The position numbers and the translations under genes were made by a program. This document shows positions 55,621-64,000 of a DNA stretch of 64,000 nucleotides, piece after piece. The number at the start of each line of letters is the position of its first letter. The stretch's first letter is position 1. The stretch is from Fomitopsis serialis (Eukaryota; Basidiomycota; Agaricomycetes; Polyporales; Fomitopsidaceae): positions 62,001 through 126,000 of the forward strand of contig NW_025955008.1 of NCBI RefSeq assembly GCF_022376445.1, in the 5' to 3' direction. The notes beneath the pieces were generated by a model. It worked only from the letters and a program-made list of their open reading frames with translations. It did no database searches and was not told where the DNA came from.

Positions 55621-56116
55621 TTCGAGGACGGACCAGTGTCGGGCGCTTATTACACGTGCGCCGGCTTCCGGAGTCTCACGCAGATTCGTAGATCGCAAGC
55701 AGACGTTCTTCGCCCTTGGTTTCCTTTTTGTTTCCCCACTCCAGTCTGCATTCTACACCCACCTTTGTCGCAAGCTTGTCTCTCCGCTCGTGCTACTCGT
55801 AATCACATCCCCGACTCTGACCGCAGGGCGAGATGGATTCCGCCGAAGTGGAAAGCGACTTGAAGCCCCCTTGCCCTCGCACGCGCCCGACAGTGCAATC
55901 CCATCCTCCCCATGGTACACGCACTTACAGCTTGTGCAAGGAGATCACATGTAGATGAGCCCGAGGTGTGGCGGCCTAAGGCACAATGCAACATCGCTTA
56001 GATGCTGCAGCTGCAGGTACTTAAGGCCTGCCCCCTTCGCGCTTCCTCGCCCTAACGTTGTTGAGACACTCGACACTGCTCCGACGATTCAGCCTTTGTC
56101 TCTGCTTTTTGCCCAA
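55621..56116. other. Intergenic
   Basis: No gene seen; the 3' part should be the promoter of the gene at 56117. Confidence 0.5.
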
Positions 56117-56968
56117 ATGCCGCAAGGTCGCCCCGCTCCCACCTACCTGACCCGTAAGTCGTCTGGTTCGCTGATGTAATGGGTCACCTCATGCTGTGTG
56201 CCAGGCGTGGAAAGGGCCTTGACTTGGTTCGTTAAAGGGGGCACTCGCGAGCTTGATGTTGATTCAATCTCGGCGCTGGGTGAGTGATCGAGCTAGGTGA
56301 CCCTGCGTGAGTAGGCTCATAGGGCGGGAGCCTAGTTCGAGACGTGGATGCAATCATGGGTCGGAAATCTGGCCCGCACTACAAGACCTTCATTAGAAAG
56401 GCTCTCGCGAAAGAGGTCAGTCTCTTTCCATTGCGTCACGAGTCATGCCACTGAAATCGCGAATTAGCAACGAAGGCGACGTCTATCCTACAACAAAGAG
56501 ACAGGCGCAGTCCGAATCAACCATCGCGGACTGGTGAAGTACGTTCAACGACTAACTATTATGATCATTGGGCAAGACTCACGCCGGTCATCTAACCCCA
56601 TAGATATGAGACGGTCCCAGGGGTAACGTTAAGCAGGGCCCAGGTCAGGGCCCCTCACGACTATCATCAGTTCGCACGTCCACTGATCTCGTCGTTACTA
56701 GGCACTGCAGCATCGCGACCTCTGCGTCAATGCCCTCGCCCAGGTCAGGGCCTCAGTGAACCAGTTCACGCTCCGAGTGGCGCACATCCGGTTCTTCGAA
56801 GAAGTTAGGGATGGTGACGATCCCATGGTGGTCAGTCCTGAGGAGATTGCTATCACGGTCAACAAGGTGCGTGTGTGATGGACACGGAAGAGCTACTGTG
56901 CACTAATGCGACACATGAAGGTCGAGGGGTTTATGCAGTTGTTGGCTGGATACGTGCTCACACATTGA
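56117..56968 (+). CDS. Seven-exon hypothetical protein (171 aa)
   Basis: Exons 56117-56153, 56205-56279, 56336-56415, 56468-56538, 56604-56643, 56702-56866 and 56921-56968 keep phase through six short introns and sum to 516 bases. No exon alone is long enough to be noticed, so the gene is recognised only as a chain. The protein reads MPQGRPAPTYLTRVERALTW and GRKSGPHYKTFIRKALAKEQ, then a basic stretch, then a helical C-terminal region (HRDLCVNALAQVRASVNQFT; RVAHIRFFEEVRDGDDPMVV; ITVNKVEGFMQLLAGYVLTH). It is probably all-helical, soluble and basic. Similar short Agaricomycete proteins exist as I remember, with no known role. The perfect phase agreement argues strongly that it is expressed. Confidence 0.83.
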
Positions 56969-58272
56969 CCCAGCATGATCAGCACGGTACGTGTGTACTA
57001 TATCATATGTTAAACGTGCACTAATTTGTCTCACAACGAGTAGATGCTGAGCATTCGGATACAAATCTCTCTCTTGGGCCCAGCTTCAAGGCCTCAGTAT
57101 TTCTTGTGCCTCCTTTTTTGTATATTGATTCCCAATTCGACCCATTCCGTCTTCTGCCTTGCTGATCCCTTACTGTTTTGTTCGGCATCAACGGGGATTC
57201 GATGTACATGTGCACACTGCACCAAGCTCGCGTTATCGGTTTTCCATACGACATCTATGAGTACATGTGCCCGTCCGAGGTTGGCACCAGTATGGCAATG
57301 GCAGTGGTGTCCTGTTCGTCCACGGTACTGGTACCGGCTCGAACGTATGTGATATGTCCTTGGGGGCTGTAGTGTGCGCTGATCTGTTACATTACAGACT
57401 CACGATTGGAACATCATCTCGACTATCCACAGGACGCAGCGCAACACCGCCCTCGGTTCTATGTGACGATAAGATGCGCAGCAGCAATGACTCGCACTTC
57501 AAAGACTACACGTACTTCGTGCTAACTTACCTTAGAAGTCTATATACACCGACGGCATCCGCATGGATATCATGGTAATTCAAAGAATTATCGACTCGTC
57601 CCCTACAAGTTTCTCATCCTTCGAAACAGCTCTCCTTCAACTTCGGCCAAATCGATGGCACCTGCTCAACCTGCGTTCCCTCGGTGCACTCGATCCGTCT
57701 GCCTATGAGGCGGGGGCCCGGGGCACGTGCGGCGCGCACGGCTGGCGTACAAGGCAATGAGGAGATGTCGCTCGCGCGCGTGAAGGATGGTCCGCCGTCC
57801 ACGAAGGAGGGCGAGCGTGATGCTGAACCCGCTCCCGCGCTCGTCGTGTAGCCCCAAGATCGGCTCATATGCATTCTCGAAGCTCGTATTGAACGGAGGC
57901 TGCGGTAGACAAGGCCAACGTGAAGCGGCGACGGCGACGCTCGCGCTCAGGTCGAGTGGTGTTGGCGTCCACCAAGGTCACCGCACATCTCTCTGCCAGT
58001 GGCCTCCTAGAACTGACACCATGGGCAGAGCTCGTCTCGTCCATGCTCTCATGGAAGCCGACGGTCGTCGAGCGCGACTTCACGGACGCAGAGATCGTGT
58101 AATGCCGCGGCTAGTGAAGGTGTCGCTCGCGGTGCGATGGGTCCGCAAGGAGATGTGAAGTCGTTTTGCGTGGTGCGGGCACGCTAATGAAGGGCATTGA
58201 GATCGTGCCGGACGGGGTGGGCGTGCACGACGGTCGCGCTCCACTTAGTACGAGGTGCTGTTTGCTAACTAT
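56969..58272. other. Possible decayed gene, unresolved
   Basis: Around 57060-57300 protein-like text appears (ASVFLVPPFLYIDSQFDPF; GINGDSMYMCTLHQARVIGF), and at 57900-58100 RSRSGRVVLASTKVTAHLSA. Stops and unclear splicing prevent a model, and no family was recognised. Confidence 0.35.
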
Positions 58273-58645
58273 GTAAGATGTGTTCTCATCCAAACATAGG
58301 CAATAAGTTATGTGCTGGAGCTGACTAAGATGGGTTTTCATCCCAGTATGGGCAATGGGTTATGTGTTGGAGCTGACTAAGATGGGTTTTCATCCAACTA
58401 TAGGCAATATGTTTTGTTCTGGAGCTGACTAAGATGGGTTTTCATCCAACTATAGGCAATAGGTTATGTGCTGGAGCCTGGAGCTGACTAAGATGAGTTT
58501 CCATCCAACTATAGGCAATGTGTTTTGTTCTGGAGCTGACTAAGATGGGTTTTCATCCAACTATAGGTTTCATCCAACTATAGGCAATGTGCAGGGGCTG
58601 AATATGGCAAGGTATGAGTTTTCACCCAATTATAGGCAATAGGTT
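58273..58645. repeat. 52-bp minisatellite, about six to seven copies
   Basis: The unit contains ggagctgactaagatggg followed by ttttcatccaactataggca. Its start recurs at 58317, 58369, 58421, 58473/58480 and 58532 (52-bp spacing with one 7-bp insertion), then decays toward 58645. The block marks a switch from GC-rich to AT-rich DNA. Confidence 0.95.
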
Positions 58646-58807
58646 TTGGGCTCCCTGTGCTACTAGTAAGATGACAGAACAGTCCATGGGTAGAATGACT
58701 GTAGTATGTTCCTGACCACAGTCATTGAAACTGACTCTACTCAGTAGCATAGATGAGCAGTGGCCTGCATGGAGCATACATGACCATGTCAAAACTCATT
58801 TGCTCAT

Positions 58808-59215
58808 TTGCAGAGATATATGATACATGATGACATATGCTGGTTTTATTGGGGGGTTATTCTTTATATGATCAATGATCACATACAGATTTCATTCTGA
58901 GCCAATCCATTATGTGATATCTATATTGCATGATGATACATGCTGAGATTGCTGGGATAATATGCTTGTTTTATTGGGAGGATATCCTGTATATGATCAA
59001 TGATTACATACAGAATTCATTCTGAGCCAATCCATTATTTGATATCTATATTGCATGATGATACATGCTGAGATTGCTGAGATAATATGCTTTTTTCATT
59101 GAAAGGATATCCTTTATATGGTCAATGGCCACATACAGATTTCATTCTGAGCCAATTCATGATTTGATCTCTATGTTGCATGATGCTACATGCTGAGATT
59201 GCTGAAATGATATTC
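58808..59215. repeat. 125-bp tandem repeat, three copies, AT-rich
   Basis: Phrases such as atgatcaatgatcacataca and ttcattctgagccaatccat recur at 58868, 58993 and 59118, exactly 125 bp apart, with about 10 percent divergence. The first copy is partial on its left side. No open frame crosses the array. Confidence 0.95.
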
Positions 59216-60899
59216 TGATCACATTGGTATATCATTGTGTTTTCATTTATAAAGCTCTACCAATGTGTTCCTGATGTAGCATCAGTGTGATAGCTGACAA
59301 CATTGTGAAGCCTTTTAGAATGGTATCCCTATGTGTTCAAGATAATGCTAGGATATTACCCGTGGACTCATGCTGATCACATCGTGATCAATGTTTCAAT
59401 GTTCTCAGCATATGATCAAGGAGTGGCAGGGTGGCACATCTGAGATTTATTGTGATTTAACAATGAATGCTGTTCCGGTTCGTTCGCAATGCTGCCAGCT
59501 ACTGCATGAAGTGATTATTATTGATTTCATCTTAATGTATCGTCCTCTTTTATTGGTTGCATAGAATGACAAAGATCAGCGTAAAATCAACATTTCCCAG
59601 GGTGGATTATTGGGCCGTGCCCCCGGTGAAGGTACGTACTGCTCGAGTCGGTAACCAACGCCTCGCGGATCTTCTTCGTTCGATCTGCCCCTAAGCACCG
59701 CGATGCGATCTTTCCGAGCCTCCCACGATCCACGTTGACAGCATGTGCCCAATGGTAGAATCAGCGCCGCGGCTTTGCATCAGCGCGATTACTGAAAGCG
59801 CCTCCGCCGACTCGGAACGGTCGCGTTGTTGTGTGTACCTTCACAGCCACATGAATGTGCTGTGCATGCTACAGCAGCTACACTGTCGGCCTTCAGCGCG
59901 ACTTCGCCTCCGCCATGCGAGCAGCCGGTCTAGGTCTGTACTCACTTCGTCAGCTCGTTGCGGAATTGGCGAGGTGAAATGAAAACTATACGTGACCAGT
60001 TCCGAGTTTTATCCCCTTACAGAAGTGTTTCGAAGCTGAGAAGGACACATCAATAATTACATAGGAATGGAATCTACGGCCCGTAGCTCGATTCGTACTC
60101 CTAGAGGAGAATGTAACGTACGGTAGAGCTGAAACCTCGACGCGTCGGGATGCACCTTCCCCCGATGTGATTTTGAACCTTCTTGCGCGGATCCAATCGA
60201 CGATTGGTCCTACCCCCACTGGATCGGAGTTGGTACGCATTCATTCTCGCCGAAAACTACACGCCACGCACCGCTTTACGCGCCTCCTTCGGCTGTTGCG
60301 CGGGGGATTCTGTAATCACATTATCGACTCCTTCCAGAGTCACGGAGCTCCCTAGTCACCTAAGTGCACTCGCACTCAGTAAATTGCAGTGAGAGATCCC
60401 CCCTGACACGATGATGAATTCGCAACTGGCATCGCCGCCATAGTTGCGACCAAAGTAACACCAAGATGAGGCCTTCGGACGGTCTTCCGCCCATCGGCGG
60501 CGGCAAATCCAAACTTGCCGGCTGCGTTGTCCGGGCTCCGGACGTGTTCTACGACAGCACAGCGACAGCGATCCCATTGAGCGCAACCTTGGGGAAAGAT
60601 CCCGCTCTGGCGATGGCCCCTACTCTATGGTTGCGTATCACCCGGGCGCCGCGCCGCGTTCGATCAAAAATGCTGAAGAAAATATTGTATCGGCTGGCAC
60701 ATCTTGAAGTTGTGCTGTCGTTCGCACTCTGTTGGATATGTCCTACGCTGCTGGTCCGAAGATGCTTCATCGCTGCGCCAAAGAAGACTCCTTGTGTTAC
60801 CAAAGCTCTGCCGGCACGTCACTGAGGATTGCCCCTCAAAAGCCACTGCAATACAAACAATTGTCGCGTGTTATCCAGGGCCAGATACACGTTGCGCAT
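59216..60899. other. AT-rich tail then unresolved DNA
   Basis: 59216-59560 stays AT-rich with short palindromic phrases (tgatcacatcgtgatca near 59373-59389). From 59560 composition returns to normal. A short start (MTKISVKSTFPRVDYWAVPP) ends at a possible donor near 59630, and frames at 60466-60825 look weakly protein-like. No gene could be assembled. Confidence 0.4.
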
Positions 60900-62388
60900 T
60901 CTAGATGATCCTTCTGGGCGTTTTTTGACCTACGTCCGTCACGGGGCAACCAGTGGGACGCCGGCGAGTTTGCAAGTTGAAAGGCGCGATAGTAAATTGT
61001 ATAGAGTTGCATGCCAGCGACGTACCTAGGCAAGACGGCTTCACGTCAGCCGCCGGCACATCGGTTTGCCAACGAGGTGTTTCTCCGTGAGCTGGTTGAT
61101 AGGATATGTACTCTGGTCTTCTTGTCAGGGTCCTTCGTGAGTATCGGCGGTGAACCCCTGCGGCACATGTATCCGATAGAAACATACAGCAGCGCACGGA
61201 CTGCACTACTTCGGCTGCCTAGCCCGACAGAGATTTTGCTGGTCAGCTCTTCCTCGCCTTGCAGATGACATTACTAGTGTCTGTGACCCGGCTTCGGCAT
61301 CAAGCACGCAGAGGCGTGGGTGGCTGCAGGGTAAGCAAGTCAGTCAGCAGAAGATTCATTCACTGTGTCGTGCGTACAGTGTCAGGCGGAGCGGTCGTAT
61401 GCATCCAGGGTTGCGCGTCGTCCGAGGTGCAGTCGGTCAAGGTGATTGGGTTTGATTCGGCATGAAAGGCACCGGGATTCGAAAGAAGCCTCGTTCAATC
61501 CGTATGCGTGGTGCTTCTTCATCAAAGCATCGTGTTGATCCCGCACTGCGCGCATTTCGTAACCTGAGACGAACGTCCTCCATCGAGGTCCCGGGCTTCG
61601 TTCCCTCTGTCAGTTAGTTCACACGGCGAAGCGATGGCTTACCGAGGAGGAGTCATCAAACATCTGCGCAGGGAAAATGCTGCAGACTTTGGCAGGACTA
61701 TGTGAGATATCTCTGGAAGTCACGAACTCACCTGTATTGCATTGACAGAGACTGAGCCTTCTCTTTGGTGATTGCTTACATTGACCGTCGGCCGACGCAG
61801 CGAGTGTGCTGTCCGAACCCACCGACTGGCGATTCCTCTACGAGTCGCATGTGAGAGCAATGCGGGTTATGAAAAACGACGATCCATCAGCGACACGAGA
61901 TGCCTACGTTCTTCTAAGATTCTGTTACAACAATGCATTCCTGATAATGAACGGACTCAATAAGGCCACACTGCAAGCCACCTTACACGTATTCTCCCAA
62001 CGCCACGCGGACACAGGGATGGGAGGTTCTGCCTCGGAACGTGAGTCGCCTATCAACTGACGAAGGAGACAAAGTATCGTGAGCAAGGTATCTTCTCTGC
62101 TAGCGCGCAGCGTCCAGATATATCATACTTCAGGCACAGGTGGAAGCTCCGCCGACTTTTTTCTCGCACTGGCGCTTGGTCGTCGCTAGTTCCCCAGTGC
62201 AGACTTGGAGCTGGAGACAGAAACGATGTGAGGAAAAGTATGCAGTTCCGATCGCTGAGCATACCTTACCGCATGTGACGCCAGAAGTCGCATGGGCATC
62301 TGAACTTGTCTTGTCAGCGCCGTCGTTAGCAGACATACACGATAGACGTACATACATGACACTAGTACGTTCTGGGCGCGGTATGTAG
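60900..62388 (+). CDS. Possible multi-exon hypothetical gene
   Basis: A frame near 61011 (HRFANEVFLRELVDRICTLV) ends at a gtgagt donor at 61137. After acceptor ccgacgcag near 61800, VLSEPTDWRFLYESHVRAMR, ATRDAYVLLRFCYNNAFLIM and GLNKATLQATLHVFSQRHAD follow to a gtgagt donor at about 62041. The acceptor at 62133 opens AQVEAPPTFFSHWRLVVASS and VTPEVAWASELVLSAPSLAD to a stop at 62386. The last two exons look genuine; the connection to the first is weak. No known domain, and the gene may be broken. Confidence 0.4.
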
Positions 62389-62942
62389 TCTTGCCAGTGG
62401 ACTGGCAAGTTAGGCTCCAATTAGTATACCACTGGCAGAAATATCCGACTATGTTCATACAAACCGGCATGCGCCACGGCGCTCTCGCTGTAGTAGCCTA
62501 GTGCACTTAGCAAAGGCTGATGCGGCGACTGATGGCATACAATTAGTAAGTAGACTGGGTCGGACTCTTGCAGTCGCGAGTCGTCCCACCGTCAGACGTC
62601 GGGGTAAGTAGCGCTTCGCGATCACGTGCGAGCGCGTAAGTGGCGCCACGCAATCGCCGCGAGACGCGCGACGTGCGTCGTCGTCGATCTCCAAACCAAA
62701 ATCGTCGGGCGCAATCAGGTCAAAGCTACGGTACTTCTCTGTGTCGCTGCGCAAGCGGATACAGTATTGTACGTTGTAGAGCTAGTTCACGCTGTACGCT
62801 GTTCATTGAGTCGCCCTCAGCTTGTAGCCAACCGGACGCAGTCTGCATAGTGTGCATACTTGAGGTGAGTTTTGAATGGATGCTTTATTGACCTTTCTAT
62901 GTGTTTCTGACGAATGATAGCCCGTCTACTAGGACACACGAC
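62389..62942. other. Intergenic
   Basis: No supported feature. A short perfect inverted phrase (cttgccagtggactggcaag at 62391-62410) is noted. Promoter of the F-box-like gene is expected at the right end. Confidence 0.5.
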
Positions 62943-64000
62943 ATGGCACCGTCGGAGCTACCCTTGGAGGTCCAGGAACGTGCCCTGGACCACCTTCACG
63001 GCGACCTCAAAAGTTTGAAGTCTTGCAGCTTCATCTGTCGCGCATGGACTCATACGACGCGATTGCACCTTCTCTGGACCATCGTGTTGAACACAGAACA
63101 CGATGCCATCCGTTTCCTGTCTCTTCTAGAGGAATCTGATCAGCTCGGCACCGGTGTTGCATCCGGAGTGCGGGAGCTTCAGCTGCCGATGGGGGATTCT
63201 TACTACCAGGAGCACACAGAGATGACCTACGAATTGTTGCGCAGCATCTCGCGCCGCCTTCCTGTGGTCGAGGTTCTCTATGTCAAGCACTTCAATATAA
63301 CCGCGTTCATGGAATACTTATGGTCCGATGACGAGGCTTTCAATTTGCAAGATGCTATATCCTCGATTCTCGTCTTCCCCCGCCTCAAAGCGATTCACTA
63401 CAACTATTTGGAGCTCAGAAGCACTAGCGAACTTTTGGAGTTCCTCGGGGCCTTCCCAACAGTCTCTTCCCTGCACGCGCATAACATTAGTGACCACCGG
63501 CGGGTAGAACCGTGGCCTCTCGAGAGAACCGCCATCCAGGACTTTGTCGCAAGGCGTCATCAGGGATGTATCACTATACAAGATATCATGGGAGACAACT
63601 TCGTCACACGGCTAGAAGCGCTGTCCGAGCTACTGGCGGCGCTAACGGTTCCCCCATTTGACTTACGGCTCAAGAGATTGGGATGGACGGATGAGGGAAT
63701 GGTAGCTGGATGGGACGACTTTCTGCCTGTGCTGGTGCCGATGTTCCGCAGAGCAGAAGCAACATTGGAGCACCTCGAGTTTGCCTTCACGTCCAGTGAC
63801 GGTAAGTGGCAGTTTTGTGGCACTCTGAATGTCAGATCTCTGACTAGACTGTGATTATGTTTCAGTGTGGCTGGAACATCTCGACTTGGCTAATCATTGT
63901 CGTCTGAAGTCCCTCTCACTCACCTTCCGTCTCTCCTCCCGAGATCATTGGCCCCACGTCCCATTGTTCCTGTCGAGGATTACCTCTACGGAATTGCGCA
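62943..64000 (+). CDS. F-box/LRR-type protein, 5' part (runs off the window)
   Basis: The ATG at 62943 was chosen over an upstream in-frame start because MAPSELPLEVQERALDHLHG begins the F-box directly. DLKSLKSCSFICRAWTHTTR completes the typical fungal F-box-like motif. The remaining exon 1 (to 63801) is leucine-rich and helical (VVEVLYVKHFNITAFMEYLW; FPRLKAIHYNYLELRSTSEL), as in basidiomycete F-box proteins whose repeats bind substrates. An intron (63802-63865) joins SSDG to VWLEHLDLANHCRLKSLSLT, which continues open to the window end. The predicted role is substrate recognition in an SCF ubiquitin ligase. The frame is intact as far as seen. Confidence 0.8.

Noticed and set aside
58273..59560. 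AT-rich block as a retrotransposon LTR
   Set aside because: No TG...CA-bounded pair, primer-binding site or polyprotein was seen; only tandem repeats are directly supported.

Overview
The window looks like nuclear DNA of a basidiomycete fungus (Agaricomycetes; a Polyporales-like genome would fit). Nearly every gene that can be assembled is broken by 40-65 bp GT-AG introns. Several families are typical of that group: the F-box / Zn2Cys6 expansions, a TET/JBP-type dioxygenase, and a fungal Tnp2 (CACTA-like) transposase. Coding DNA is GC-rich and there is one AT-rich minisatellite block. No rRNA, tRNA or CRISPR was seen.

Layout. 0-0.6 kb: decayed plasma-membrane H+-ATPase fragment. 1.2-3.6 kb: F-box gene. 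3.7-4.5 kb: 5'-truncated LINE, whose AACC-rich 3' end abuts a broken Zn2Cys6 transcription factor on the minus strand (4.5-5.5 kb). 6.1-6.8 kb: RING/coiled-coil gene, visible only after splicing. 7.4-9.1 kb: unidentified gene. 9.8-15.9 kb: a very large, mostly disordered protein with internal repeats and a folded basic C-terminus. 16.7-18.2 kb (minus): an apparently intact TET/JBP DNA-oxygenase gene. Its 5' end lies inside a 0.93 kb near-identical duplication whose second copy (42.8-43.8 kb) sits just upstream of a WD40 gene. 20.1-21.0 kb: IleRS fragment. 22.1-25.4 kb: three small genes, one tail-anchored. 26.4-28.3 kb: decayed lysyl-tRNA synthetase. 28.3-31.6 kb: mostly unexplained DNA with a perfect 33-bp-arm hairpin. 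31.6-33.4 kb: broken secreted-protein-like gene. 34.1-34.9 kb: small intact membrane-protein gene. 36.0-38.7 kb: head-to-tail mosaic of chitin synthase, H+-ATPase and GT2 glycosyltransferase fragments. 39.7-40.6 kb: small acidic-repeat gene. 43.8-45.7 kb: WD40 gene with a C-terminal membrane segment. 46.6-51.6 kb: CACTA-like element with a nearly intact Tnp2 transposase. 52.1-55.6 kb: decayed fatty acid synthase beta. 56.1-57.0 kb: intact seven-exon gene of unknown function. 58.3-59.2 kb: two adjacent tandem-repeat arrays in AT-rich DNA. 61.0-62.4 kb: uncertain gene. 62.9 kb to the end: F-box/LRR-type gene running off the window.

Together the window reads as a transposon-rich, gene-graveyard region. 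Pieces of large housekeeping genes survive with introns kept but frames and catalytic residues lost, so they are DNA-level copies or decayed originals, not retrocopies. They are interspersed with short apparently intact genes, one mobile element that may still be coding-competent, and one DNA-modification enzyme of a class known from the literature to be expanded and transposon-linked in basidiomycetes.
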